Shown: positions 52,309 to 61,514, counted from the stretch's first letter. The stretch: DNA of 64,000 nucleotides from Aureliella helgolandensis (GCF_007752135.1 NZ_CP036298.1:558001-622000); one strand, 5' to 3'. Made by a program: numbers and translations. Notes: generated by a model from the letters alone, not told the origin.

Positions 52309-53823
52309 ATGCTTGTAAGCCCAGTTTTGGAACGATTTGCCCAGTTGGCTCAGAATCACGAATTGGTGCCCGTCTATCGCCAGCTCCTGAGCGATGCATT
52401 GACGCCCGTCTCTGCATTTTCACTGCTGGATGACGGCGAATCGGCTGCCTGCTTGTTCGAGAGCGTCATTGGTGGGGAGAAAGTAGGTCGCTATAGCTTC
52501 ATTGCCGTTCGACCTCGCGGCCGGATTTTCGCACATGGGTTGGAAGTTACCACCAATTTTGGTGGACAGGAAAAAACGGAGACGGTCGCCGATCCACTGG
52601 ACAGTCTGTGGGATACGGTGGCTGGCAAACGCATCGCCGATTTGCCCGAATTGCCTCCCCTGTCTGGTGGGGCGATCGGCTACGCGGGGTACGACGTCGT
52701 GCGGTATGTCGAGCATCTTCCCAATGCCCCCGAGGATGATCGGGGGCTGCCCGATATCGATTTCTCCATTTTCGATGACCTCGTCATCTTCGATCATGTC
52801 ACCAAATCACTGTTTGTAGTGGCCATCATGCACTGTGATGAGTTCGACAGTGCCGAAGCGGCCTACGCGGCGGGCAGCCAGCGTTTGCAGGAATTGACCG
52901 AGCAACTGCAGCAGCCTCACCGGGGTCTGACCGCTACCGATTTTTGTACCGGTGAATCAGAGCCACTCCAGCCGATAAGCAATTTCACGCAAGCCGAGTT
53001 TGAAGCGGCGGTTGAAAAGTGCACGGAGTACATCCGGGCAGGCGATATTTTTCAAGTGGTGATTAGCCAGCGAATGGAGCTGCCCAATCTGTGCGAGCCC
53101 TTTGAGGTCTATCGCTCGCTGCGGGTCGTGAACCCCAGTCCCTTTATGTTCTACGTGCGCACCCCGGCAGTCACGCTGGTGGGGGCGTCGCCCGAAGTGA
53201 TGTGTCGGGTCGTGGGGGGCGTGATGACGGTGCGACCTCTGGCCGGAACGCGAAAACGTGGCAAGACCGCCCGCGAAGATACGGAGCTGGCTGCAGAACT
53301 TTTGGCCGATCCCAAGGAGCGGGCCGAACATGTGATGTTGGTCGACCTGGGACGCAACGATGTTGGTCGCGTCGCTAAGTATGGAACCGTAGAGTTGAGC
53401 GATGTGATGACGGTTGAACACTACAGCCATGTGATGCACATCAGTTCGAATGTGCAGGGAGAATTACGCGAGGGCTTGACCGCCATGGATGGGCTAAAAG
53501 CCAGCTTGCCGGCCGGAACGGTGAGCGGGGCGCCGAAGGTGCGGGCCATGGAAGTGATTGACGAAATTGAACCGCACCGACGTGGCCCCTACGCGGGCGC
53601 CGTCGGCTATATCGATTATTCCGGGGATATGGATACTTGCATCGCCCTCCGAACTCTGGTGTTCAGTGGTGATAAGATTTATGTGCAGGCAGGTGCCGGT
53701 ATCGTCGCGGACAGCATCCCGAGTGAAGAGTTTCAAGAGACGCTGAATAAAGCTGGCGCCATGCTAAAAGCGATCGAAACCACTGTCGCCCGCACCGGTA
53801 AGTCCAATACAGCCCACTCGTAG
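52309..53823 (+). CDS. trpE: Anthranilate synthase component I
   Basis: 504 residues from ATG 52309; TTG 52276 would add 11 residues. Converts chorismate and glutamine or ammonia to anthranilate. N-terminal PVYRQLLSDALTPVSAF and SVIGGEKVGRYSFIA; C-terminal catalytic blocks AGDIFQVVISQRMELP, NPSPFMFYVRTPAVTLVGASPEVMCRV, TVRPLAGTRKRGKTAREDTELAAELLADPKERAEHVMLVDLGRNDVGRV, VEHYSHVMHISSNV, PAGTVSGAPKVRAMEVIDEIEPHRRGPYAGAVGYI and RTLVFSGDKIYVQAGAGIVADS. No trpG or other trp gene follows. The stop TAG (53821-53823) lies in the first unit of the 199-bp repeat array. Confidence 0.95.
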   Translation: MLVSPVLERFAQLAQNHELVPVYRQLLSDALTPVSAFSLLDDGESAACLFESVIGGEKVGRYSFIAVRPRGRIFAHGLEVTTNFGGQEKTETVADPLDSLWDTVAGKRIADLPELPPLSGGAIGYAGYDVVRYVEHLPNAPEDDRGLPDIDFSIFDDLVIFDHVTKSLFVVAIMHCDEFDSAEAAYAAGSQRLQELTEQLQQPHRGLTATDFCTGESEPLQPISNFTQAEFEAAVEKCTEYIRAGDIFQVVISQRMELPNLCEPFEVYRSLRVVNPSPFMFYVRTPAVTLVGASPEVMCRVVGGVMTVRPLAGTRKRGKTAREDTELAAELLADPKERAEHVMLVDLGRNDVGRVAKYGTVELSDVMTVEHYSHVMHISSNVQGELREGLTAMDGLKASLPAGTVSGAPKVRAMEVIDEIEPHRRGPYAGAVGYIDYSGDMDTCIALRTLVFSGDKIYVQAGAGIVADSIPSEEFQETLNKAGAMLKAIETTVARTGKSNTAHS

Positions 53824-53970
53824 AATGGCCCCCCGGGCCGTTGTAGCTGTTTCGTCTCCATGGTCTCCTCCTTCCATCCGCAAATTGCCGTTAGGATCGC
53901 GGTTTCAGTCTTGCTGTGCTGACAGCCTCCTCAGACCACCTTGTAGCATCGATCACTCTTCCTCGCTCAC

Positions 53971-54086
53971 CGGGCTGTTGAAATAGTAACCCGCCGCGTG
54001 AGCAAGGGGAGATAACCTCTGCTACAAGGGAATTAAGGATGCTACCTCCGCATTAAGATTCGATTTGCTATTAAATCAACAGCCCG
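53971..54086. mobile_element. MITE-like element, 116 bp, with TIRs and 4-bp target duplication
   Basis: Begins CGGGCTGTTGA and ends TCAACAGCCCG, an 11-base perfect terminal inverted repeat. It is flanked by TCAC at 53967-53970 and 54087-54090; the other array units have one TCAC at this place (TTGCTCACGCGGCGG). The interior has no coding potential. It carries GTAACCCGCCGCGTGAGCAAGG, itself the reverse complement of the target module. A diverged copy lies at the window's right edge. Confidence 0.85.
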
Positions 54087-54148
54087 TCACGCGGCGGGTT
54101 GCAATAGAAAGCGTCTGTAGCCGTCACTGCCAGCCCTCCGGTAGAATG

Positions 54149-54171
54149 CCCCCCCCCCCCCCCCCCCCCCC
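54149..54171. repeat. Poly-C tract of 23 bases
   Basis: Unit 2 of array 1 has 23 consecutive C where sister units have six or seven. This is consistent with slippage, or with an assembly or sequencing artefact. Confidence 0.9.
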
Positions 54172-55243
54172 GGGCCGTTGCCACTGTTTCTCCCCATCGT
54201 CTCCTGATTCATCCGCAAGATGCCGTTAGGATCGCGGTTTCAGTCTTGCTGTGCTGGCAGCCTCCGCAGAACACGCTTGTAGCATCGACCACTCTTCCTC
54301 GCTCACGCGGCGGTTTACATTTGGAAGCGTCTGTAGCCGTCACTGCCATCCCTCCGGTAGAATGGCCCCCCGGGCCGTTACCACTGTTTCTCCCCATCGT
54401 CTCCTGATTCATCCGCAAGATGCCGTTAGGATCGCGGTTTCAGTCTTGCTGTGCTGGTAGCCTTCTCAGACCACCTTGTTGCATCGGCCACTTTTCCTTG
54501 CTCACGCGGCGGGTTACAATTGGAAGCGTCTGTAGCCGTCACTGCCATCCCTCCGGTAGAATGGCCCCCCGGGCCGTTGCCACTGTTTCTCCCCATCGTC
54601 TCCTGATTCATCCGCAAGATGCCGTTAGGATCGCGGTTTCAGTCTTGCTGTGCTGGTAGCCTCCGCAGAACACGCTTGTAGCATCGATCACTCTTCCTTG
54701 CTCACGCGCGGGTTACAATTGAAAGCGTCTGTAGCCGTCACTGCCATCCCTCCGGTAGAATGGCCCCCCGGGCCGTTACCACTGTTTCTCCCCATCGTCT
54801 CCTGATTCATCCGCAAGATGCCGTTAGGATCGCGGTTTCAGTCTTGCTGTGCTGGTAGCCTTCTCAGACCACCTTGTTGCATCGGCCACTCTTCCTTGCT
54901 CACGCGGCGGTTTACAATTGGAAGCGTCTGTAGCCGTCACTGCCAGCCCTCCGGTAGAATGGCCCCCCGGGCCGTTACCACTGTTTCTCCCCATCGTCTC
55001 CTGATTCATCCGCAAGATGCCGTTAGGATCGCGGTTTCAGTCTTGCTGTGCTGGTAGCCTTCTCAGACCACCTTGTTGTATCGGCCACTCTTCCTTGCTC
55101 ACGCGGCGGTTTACAATTGGAAGCGTCTGTAGCCGTCACTGCCATCCCTCCGGTAGAATGCCCCCCCGGGCCGTTGCCACTGTTTCTCCTCATTTCTTTT
55201 CGTTGGCCCCCTCCATTCGACTGCGAGGAGCGACCGGCATTGG

Positions 55244-56470
55244 TTATACCTCAGGAGCAGGTGCCGTATTTGTTTCTTGGAGTTCAGGGAGGGCGGCAGG
55301 CTCTGCCGATATGGGCTGTGGAGGAGTTTCTGTGGGGGCCGTTAGTTGTTCTGGATCGGTTGGCGGAAGTGCTGCAGAAGTTTCGGGAGGCTGCGGTGCG
55401 TTTGCTGGGGTGGGGGATAGGAAAGTGGGAGAGGGTGTTTGAGGTGAAATGGTTTGTTCAGCTTCAAGAGGTGCTGGAGAGCTGGGTTGTATTGGCGCTA
55501 TCGATCGTGGTCGCTGCGAATCGAAGGTGTTCGGTGCATACGCACCGCCCCTTGCGGCATTTCCTGGGTCGAAGCTTCGATCGAAGCCTCGGTCTGAGCT
55601 TCGGTCTGAGCTTCGGTCTGAGCTTCGTGCTGGGGGCGTTGTCATGGCACCAGTTGTTATGCCATAACTGCCACCGAAGTTGTTGGGAAGCGTGTTTTGG
55701 AGCGGTTCATACTCCCAGTCGAGTGCATCGCGCTGGCCGAGCAGTGAACGGAAGTGGCGGTCGATGATCTGGTCGCGTTGTTCCTGCCTCTGGGACAATA
55801 CCGCAGCAGCCTCTTGGGTTGCCTCTTGAATCACTCGCAGTTTTTCTAGCTGCGCGGCATGCCTTTCGTCAAACTCCTGCTCAAGCAGCTTTTTGAGTTC
55901 TTCCAGCTGGGCCGGTTGTCGCTGGTTGTTGGGTTGCGATTGCAAACTAAGCAGCAGTGCTCGTCGTTGCATCTCAAGCGGGGTCGGCTGGCGGGGGCGC
56001 GCGGTCCCTTTTGCCGAAGGAGAGGGGCCGCTGAGGTGGCCGTAGGGAACTATGTCGCTAGTCGAATTGTATGGGACAGAACTGCCAAACTGCTGAATAC
56101 CGGGGCGTCCCGCGGGGATCGAGGTGGTCGTGGGCTGCGCAGCGTATTCCGTCGGGTAGCCATCTCCCGCGTACGACGCGACTGGTTGGCGATTGCTAGT
56201 GCTTTGCCTGCCGCCGGGAGCAGACTGAGCCGTTTCGTAGGGCCTCGCTGGTGCATCCCGGCGCTCGCTGGATGGCTCACTGAAATTCTGCACCACTGAC
56301 GTCGTTTCAAGAATCGGTTGGCGGGGAGGGAATATTCCCCAGTCTCGCGAAGAGGTGTTGAGGCTCAGGCCAATGGCCAAGGCTCCCCCACCGACGATCG
56401 CGCTGGAGATATATCGTACGGCCTGCTTTCGCCACAGTTTGGGAGCAGATGCTTGTTGGGTCATTGTCAA
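55244..56470 (-). CDS. Membrane-anchored, Pro/Ser-rich protein with central coiled coil
   Basis: 408 residues. One N-terminal membrane span (about residues 18-35, AVRYISSAIVGGGALAIGLSL). Residues 165-255 are Gln/Glu-rich and likely coiled coil (LEELKKLLEQEFDERHAAQLEKLRVIQEATQEAAAVLSQRQEQ). Residues 280-300 contain a tandem SSDR repeat (SSDRSSDRSSDRGFDR) from a 12-base DNA repeat at about 55575-55630. The C-terminal 80 residues are Pro/Ala/Thr-rich. No family is recognised. It lies 70 bases downstream of the kinase gene on the same strand, so it may belong to the sigma-kinase operon. The C-terminus ends 51 bases beyond repeat array 1. Confidence 0.65.
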   Translation of the reverse strand: MTMTQQASAPKLWRKQAVRYISSAIVGGGALAIGLSLNTSSRDWGIFPPRQPILETTSVVQNFSEPSSERRDAPARPYETAQSAPGGRQSTSNRQPVASYAGDGYPTEYAAQPTTTSIPAGRPGIQQFGSSVPYNSTSDIVPYGHLSGPSPSAKGTARPRQPTPLEMQRRALLLSLQSQPNNQRQPAQLEELKKLLEQEFDERHAAQLEKLRVIQEATQEAAAVLSQRQEQRDQIIDRHFRSLLGQRDALDWEYEPLQNTLPNNFGGSYGITTGAMTTPPARSSDRSSDRSSDRGFDRSFDPGNAARGGAYAPNTFDSQRPRSIAPIQPSSPAPLEAEQTISPQTPSPTFLSPTPANAPQPPETSAALPPTDPEQLTAPTETPPQPISAEPAALPELQETNTAPAPEV

Positions 56471-56539
56471 AACTCCATTTCAAAGGGATCATCGTCGTAG
56501 GCACGCAACGTCCATTGGCCAGTGGGTGCCATTGGTGAT

Positions 56540-58066
56540 TTATTGTCTTATGAGTGGTAGTGGTGGCAGCCCTAGCTCGGTTCGGAGTTCATTGAGTTTG
56601 AGCTCAATGTCGCCCATCATTTGCCACCGCATCTCGTCGACCCTTTCTTTGGATTCGTGGACTTCTGCAACAGTGCTCGAAGGCGGGGCAGCCGCTGCCG
56701 AAAAGTCTTGAAGTCTGGGAGAGCCGGTTGGTTCATCTAGTTTTGCGGCGAGCCAGGGCGTCGCGATAGTGGCACCTAAAACGAGCAATCCTACCAGTCC
56801 AGCCAGCACGCTCCAGCCCCAGGTAGCACGCTTCCAGTTGGCCGCGGAGCCTTGCATCGACTTGGGAAGTGGGGTTTGATGGGGAGCCCGGCTGTGGGCC
56901 AAGCAAGCTCTCAGCAGTTGCGCCGCCTCTTCTGCACTGGCGATCCTGTGGTTGACGTCGGGCGCCATCAGGACTGCTAGAAGCCTATCAAACCACGCCG
57001 GGTAGCGCTCATTGAGTTGCAACACGAGATCGCGAGGCGCTTCGCCGATCGAACGTAGAATCTCAAAGGTCGAACTGCCTTGGACTGGCGGACGGCCGGT
57101 CGCCAGGGCGTAGAGCACTCCGCCGAGTGAATAGAGGTCGCTGCGGTGATCGATCGAACTGCTTCGCGCCTGTTCGGGACTCATGTACTGGGGCGTGCCC
57201 GCTAGCATGCCGCTGCCAGTCAGGGTGGCGTCGTCCAGGGCGCGAGCCAATCCAAAATCGGTAATGAGGACACGAAAGCCGCCTTCATCGAGCATTAGAT
57301 TGGCCGGCTTAATGTCGCGATGCACAATCCCCTGCTCGTGAGCTGCCGAAAGGCCCTCGGCGATTTGGAGTCCGATCGAAAGCACTCGCTCGAGCGGCAA
57401 GGGGCCTTCTGCGTCGAGATGCTGTTGTAGATTGCCTCCGGCAATGTAGGGCATGACCAGATAAGGAAGACTGCGTTCGGTGGAAATCGCGTAAATGGGG
57501 ACGATGTTGGGATGCACGATCGCTGCTGCCGCTTGCGCCTCGCGGAAGAAGCGTTGTCGCGCTGCACCGGTCGTGGCCAGCATCGGTGACAATAACTTGA
57601 TGGCTAAACTGCGTTGTAAGTGTGGGTCGCGGGCTCTCAACACGACTCCCATACCCCCCTGCCCCACCACGTGGCTGACAGGCAGGCCATCGAGTTGCCC
57701 CAAGATTGCTTGGCCGGACGCGTCGATTGCCTCCGTCGGCGGTTGCAGTAATCCCAAGACCCAGTGCTCGTGGTCAAACTGAGTGGCTGAGGACTTTTCG
57801 GCGGTAGGTGGTTGGTCCGTGGGCGATTTTGGCGTAAGTTCTGCGTCACGTTGCGTGTCGGATGCCTGGAGTGCGAATTGGGACAACACTTCCCGCGCGT
57901 CGTTCCACCAGCGAGTTTCGCCAGCTAAAGCCTCCAATTGATGCTGGCAATCATGGCAATGGCTCAGATGCTCCGCCACGCTTTGTTGGTCTTGGCCGCT
58001 GAGTTGATCGTCGAGCAGTTCGGCGAGAGCTGTGGGATCGCACTGGTTTCCTCCTCGGGCAATCAT
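56540..58066 (-). CDS. Ser/Thr kinase with N-terminal anti-sigma-type zinc finger
   Basis: 508 residues from ATG 58066, which overlaps the sigma-factor stop by 4 bases. Residues 12-42 carry a zf-HC2-like pattern (VAEHLSHCHDCQHQLEAL), as in anti-sigma factors. The kinase domain follows with GQGGMGVVLRARDPHLQRSLAIKLL, HRDIKPANLML, ITDFGLARAL and GTPQYMSPEQARSS. One membrane span lies near residues 420-440 (SVLAGLVGLLVLGATIATPWL), then a short C-terminal coiled segment outside. The kinase may control the sigma factor through the zinc finger and phosphorylation; this is inferred from the operon. Confidence 0.92.
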   Translation of the reverse strand: MIARGGNQCDPTALAELLDDQLSGQDQQSVAEHLSHCHDCQHQLEALAGETRWWNDAREVLSQFALQASDTQRDAELTPKSPTDQPPTAEKSSATQFDHEHWVLGLLQPPTEAIDASGQAILGQLDGLPVSHVVGQGGMGVVLRARDPHLQRSLAIKLLSPMLATTGAARQRFFREAQAAAAIVHPNIVPIYAISTERSLPYLVMPYIAGGNLQQHLDAEGPLPLERVLSIGLQIAEGLSAAHEQGIVHRDIKPANLMLDEGGFRVLITDFGLARALDDATLTGSGMLAGTPQYMSPEQARSSSIDHRSDLYSLGGVLYALATGRPPVQGSSTFEILRSIGEAPRDLVLQLNERYPAWFDRLLAVLMAPDVNHRIASAEEAAQLLRACLAHSRAPHQTPLPKSMQGSAANWKRATWGWSVLAGLVGLLVLGATIATPWLAAKLDEPTGSPRLQDFSAAAAPPSSTVAEVHESKERVDEMRWQMMGDIELKLNELRTELGLPPLPLIRQ

Positions 58067-58719
58067 TCGCCGCTCTCCCTGAAAGGTTCAACGAGTTGTT
58101 TGATCTTAGCCAACGTGCGGCAGCGGGCAACGTAGACCGCTCCTACGGTAATTCCCAGCTGCGATGCAACCTGTTCACAGGATTGCTCCTCGATGGTCGT
58201 TTGCCAGAAAGCGAGCCAGGTGGTTTCACTGATTCCGCGCCGCGTCTGCTCGGCAGCCCAGAGGAATTGTTCGCGTCGCGCCTCCTGGTCGAATATCCGT
58301 GATTGTTCATTCCGGTTCAGCGGAGCGGGGCCCTGTCTTGGGGAAAGGTCTGGAGGCTGCGCGTCTCCCTCCCCTGCTTCGGCTCGGTTGCTGGCTTCCA
58401 GCTTGGATGGGCTAACGCCATTTTTAGCTTGGTGTTTGCGGTTCTTGCGTAGAAGATCAATAGTGGCATTGTGGGCGATGACAGACAGCCAGGCACGAAA
58501 CCGCCCATCGAGTTGAGGATCGAACCGATGGATTCGGCGGCTAAGCGTTAGCAGAACTTCTTGGGAAACCTCGCGTGCATCGGCATCTTGCAATCCATGC
58601 CGCCGGGCGATGCTATAGATCGCACGCTCGTAAATCGCACAAAACTCGGTCCAGGCACTGCTATCCCGGCCATCGTGCAGGCGTTGGAGTAGGGTCACAC
58701 GTGTGTCGGGAAGTACCAT
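58063..58719 (-). CDS. ECF-type RNA polymerase sigma factor
   Basis: 218 residues from ATG 58719. Region 2: AIYSIARRHGLQDADAREVSQEVLLTLSRRIHRFD and RAWLSVIAHNATIDLLRK. An unusually long linker (about residues 95-150, Gln/Pro/Asp-rich) separates it from region 4: EEQSCEQVASQLGITVGAVYVARCRTLAKIKQLV. This type, followed directly by a kinase with a zinc finger, is typical of planctomycete ECF groups. The genes are translationally coupled (ATGA). Target promoters cannot be named from this window. Confidence 0.92.
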   Translation of the reverse strand: MVLPDTRVTLLQRLHDGRDSSAWTEFCAIYERAIYSIARRHGLQDADAREVSQEVLLTLSRRIHRFDPQLDGRFRAWLSVIAHNATIDLLRKNRKHQAKNGVSPSKLEASNRAEAGEGDAQPPDLSPRQGPAPLNRNEQSRIFDQEARREQFLWAAEQTRRGISETTWLAFWQTTIEEQSCEQVASQLGITVGAVYVARCRTLAKIKQLVEPFRESGE

Positions 58720-59237
58720 GGAGCGAGTTGGATTCTCAAGCAGAGGTTATCGAAACTTTCAGCAAAAAGCGTAGCTCTACAAGGTAACACGTGGCGGCTC
58801 GATCGAATCTTACAGCCAATCGAGAAAATTGTGAGAAATTGGAAACGCGATAACGAGCATCGCTGTGGTATGGCTTTGCAGAGACAATTGGTTGTGTCGG
58901 GATGTGGAGTGGTCGAGCGAGGAAGTGTGCTTTGGCCACAGACTCGCTGTTGGGGACGAAGCTCTACTATCGCCGTTGACGTCAGGTTGCCGGGCAAGAA
59001 AGCTACGACGAGTCGCAGCAGTCCATATGGAGTGCGAGGACTTGTCCTCGCTTTGGATTGGTTGTTTGGGTGAGCGAGGTTTGCCCACCGAGCGGTAGAT
59101 TTTGAGCGACAGGAGCTCTTCTCTCTGGCCCCGGCTTCGGGGTACTGGCGAATCGTCAGGTTGCCGGGCAAGAAAGCTACGACGAGTCGCAGCAGTCCCT
59201 ATAAAAACGTTACCATTAGCCGAAACGCACTGTTGTA
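58720..59237. other. Intergenic region with 44-bp direct repeats
   Basis: 518 bases between the sigma-factor start and the esterase end, both on the minus strand. Two identical 44-base segments (58981-59024 and 59155-59198; core GCCGGGCAAGAAAGCTACGA) lie 174 bases apart. The sigma operon promoter should be near 58720-58800. No gene is convincing. Confidence 0.55.
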
Positions 59238-60413
59238 TCACTCCGTTGCTTTCAAAAAGTGCTCGAAGAACGCGTAGATGGCGGCATTGGATTGCGGATC
59301 GGGCGAGTGCTCAGGACGGTTGGTCATACCAACTCGCTGGTGGTATCCGAGCATTTCATTGACTTGGATCGTATGGTTGAGCGCGGCCCATCGGCTTGCC
59401 GGATCCTCCGATCCCCCCGACACCAAGAAGGGACGCGGCGCCATCAGCGCGTGCAACTCATGCAAGTCGCGGCCCTGTGCCACGAGCTTAGGGTAGAGTC
59501 CGCGTGCTGGGTTCTCTTCCGTAATTAGACCGCGCTGACGCCACGGTTGAGGGTGATAGCCAAGGTACCAGGGCTCCCAGTAATTGACACTGGATCGAGA
59601 TTCGTCCAGTACGATGCCGGGATCGGACCAGGCGGCGCAGGCGTATTGTTCGAACAGGCAGGATGCGAACATGGCCCATTTCCCACCAAAGGAATGCCCC
59701 ACGATTCCGATTCGTTGGGCATCCACTTCGGGACGTTTGGCTAGGGCGTGCCAGGCATTGGCAGCCGCACAGGCCAGCATGGACAGGGGTTGCACTTCGG
59801 CCGCTTCAAGGCTCGGGTAGTACAGCGAATAAGTCTTCGCTTGCGTGGCTTCGGTCGTTCCGAGAGACAGCACGACAAAACCGCGTCGGACGAGTTGCAA
59901 GGCGAAGTCGCGATGGGGCTTGCCCCCTTCTCCGATTGCGGTTTCCGGTTCATAGAACACGGTTACGACAGCCGGCAGCGGACCCTGGGCTTGGGGGGCC
60001 AGCAGATATCCTTGGGTTTTTTCACCGGGCATCCACTCGAATTCGATGCGATGCTGCGTGAAGTCCTCGCGCTGCACTGAGTCGATAATTTGCAGCTCTT
60101 GTTCGGTAAGTAGGGGGGGCCACTCTCCCAAGAGTTGCTGCCATTGCGCCAGGATCTCACGGCGCCGAAGCGCCCAATCGCTGGCGGTCTGAACGAGGCT
60201 TCCATCTTCAAAGATTAGCGGTGAACGGTAGTCTCCCAGCTCGCTCTGCCATTCGTCAGGAGCGTTGAAGTGTGATTCGATCGTCTCCCATGGAGTTTCT
60301 TGGGCGAAGCTCAGCGTTGCTGGCTGATGGGGGAAGGCAAGGAGAATCAGGATTGCGGCTAGCTTGGTCGAAGCCGGCATATACGGACAGCAAGGTGAGG
60401 GCAGACGCATCAT
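59238..60413 (-). CDS. Secreted acetyl-esterase/dienelactone-hydrolase-type hydrolase
   Basis: 391 residues from ATG 60413, which opens a signal peptide (MPASTKLAAILILLAFPHQPATLSFAQ begins at a further ATG, 60380). A longer frame to 60536 is less likely. Motifs: PAVVTVFYEPETAIGE, FALQLVRRGFVVLSLG, RIGVVGHSFGGKWAMFASCLFEQYACAAWSDPG with the Ser of GHSFGG, and a C-terminal APRPFLVSGGSEDPASRW (Asp) and RPEHSPDP (His). It is a large-family hydrolase acting on esters outside the cell; the substrate is unknown. It lies upstream of the sigma operon and downstream of rsmE on the same strand. Confidence 0.82.
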   Translation of the reverse strand: MMRLPSPCCPYMPASTKLAAILILLAFPHQPATLSFAQETPWETIESHFNAPDEWQSELGDYRSPLIFEDGSLVQTASDWALRRREILAQWQQLLGEWPPLLTEQELQIIDSVQREDFTQHRIEFEWMPGEKTQGYLLAPQAQGPLPAVVTVFYEPETAIGEGGKPHRDFALQLVRRGFVVLSLGTTEATQAKTYSLYYPSLEAAEVQPLSMLACAAANAWHALAKRPEVDAQRIGIVGHSFGGKWAMFASCLFEQYACAAWSDPGIVLDESRSSVNYWEPWYLGYHPQPWRQRGLITEENPARGLYPKLVAQGRDLHELHALMAPRPFLVSGGSEDPASRWAALNHTIQVNEMLGYHQRVGMTNRPEHSPDPQSNAAIYAFFEHFLKATE

Positions 60414-60599
60414 GAAGTCAAAGCTTTCCACGGGGTGAGGGGCGGAGGTGATGGGGTGGGAATCAATTGAAGGTACTGGTGAACGTGGTTTGGCGGCTGA
60501 TGGAGCGTCGGAATCGTAACCCGCCTGATAGGCCACGAAGGGTGGTAGCCGCTGCAGGATGATGGAGGTGCGACTTTCGCGGCAAGACGGATAACGGGT

Positions 60600-61349
60600 T
60601 TAGGACGACAAGCCGCTCTGGGGCTGCAAGCTGGCGTGAATACTGGCAATTGCAATTGCAGCCATTTCAATCCTTAATATCCGTGGACCAAGGCTGAACT
60701 GCAACCAACCGCTGTCCTGGAGCTCCGCAACCTCCGCGGCCGTAAAGCCCCCCTCTGGTCCCACGGCAATCTCGACGTTCTTGGGGTTCGGTAAGGAGGC
60801 ATTGGCATCCAGGATTTGCCGTGCGGTGGCAGCTGTGCCGTAGGGGTGTGCGAACATCCGCAGGGTTGGTTCGGTCGTTGACTGGCTCAAGTTGGCTAGA
60901 GGGATAGGTGGTGCGATGCGCATAAGATGGTTGCGCCGGCATTGTTTACTAGCTTCAATCACCATCCGTTCCAAACGCAAAATCGCCTTGCCGGTGGGTT
61001 GTGCTACGCCACGTTGGCAATGAAGAGGCACCAAATTGGTTACGCCCAATTGTACCAAACCCTCGACAAGCGTTTTTTGGCGGTCTCCTTTGGGAAGGGC
61101 AATATCGAGAGTGAGTGGCCAGTGGAGTTCGCGATTGGCATCGGTTCGCGCATCGATATTCAGTTCGACGGACCGCTTTTGAATTTGCACGATTCGCGCC
61201 TGGGCTTCGCCTCCCTGACCGTCGAAGACCTCCACCGCATCGCCGACCTGAAGACGTAGGACACCGCAAGCATGCCGCGACTCTGCCTCATCCAGATCGA
61301 GCGGACCGCTGTTGGGCAATTGGGGAACGAGGAATCGTGGAGGTGACAT
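60600..61349 (-). CDS. rsmE: 16S rRNA (uracil-1498-N3)-methyltransferase
   Basis: 249 residues from ATG 61349. Methylates U1498 of 16S rRNA. N-terminal PUA-like part: RFLVPQLPN, ESRHACGVLRLQVGDAVEVFDGQGGEAQARI. SPOUT part: LTLDIALPKGDRQKTLVEGLVQLGVTNLVPLHCQRGVAQ, ASKQCRRNHLMRI, IAVGPEGGFTAAEVAEL and SLGPRILRIEMAAIAIASIHA. The last segment is the conserved knot. Size and order are normal. The gene is isolated; the short upstream region holds no other feature. Confidence 0.94.
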   Translation of the reverse strand: MSPPRFLVPQLPNSGPLDLDEAESRHACGVLRLQVGDAVEVFDGQGGEAQARIVQIQKRSVELNIDARTDANRELHWPLTLDIALPKGDRQKTLVEGLVQLGVTNLVPLHCQRGVAQPTGKAILRLERMVIEASKQCRRNHLMRIAPPIPLANLSQSTTEPTLRMFAHPYGTAATARQILDANASLPNPKNVEIAVGPEGGFTAAEVAELQDSGWLQFSLGPRILRIEMAAIAIASIHASLQPQSGLSS

Positions 61350-61514
61350 GGAAGAAGACTCTGCGCACTGTGGGGATCATTGCTGGCTATTGGTAGTCTT
61401 TAACAGTTGTAGCGATTGTGCTCAAGTTTGCGAGCCTGGACGTCGATCGAATCCGATGGTGGAGCGGTCTGAACCGCTTTTAGAATTAACGACCACAGAG
61501 CAGGGGCAAAACAG

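Larger units (their letters stand above)
53821..55192. repeat. 199-bp tandem repeat array 1
   Basis: Units start with TAGAATGG or TAGAATGC at 53822, 54142, 54358, 54557, 54756, 54955 and 55154, spaced 199 bases where uninterrupted. The first spacing is 320 because of a 116-bp insertion plus a 4-base duplication, and the second is 216 because of an expanded C tract. The seventh unit is only about 39 bases. Each unit holds a G/C palindrome (GGCCCCCCGGGCC), GCAAGATGCCGTTAGGATCG, and a TTGCTCACGCGGCGG module. Repeated short ORFs within it are not genes. Confidence 0.93.

Noticed and set aside
54209-55057. Repeated 60-80-codon ORFs on both strands in array 1
   Set aside because: They repeat with the 199-bp unit and lie on both strands, which is expected of non-coding tandem DNA.
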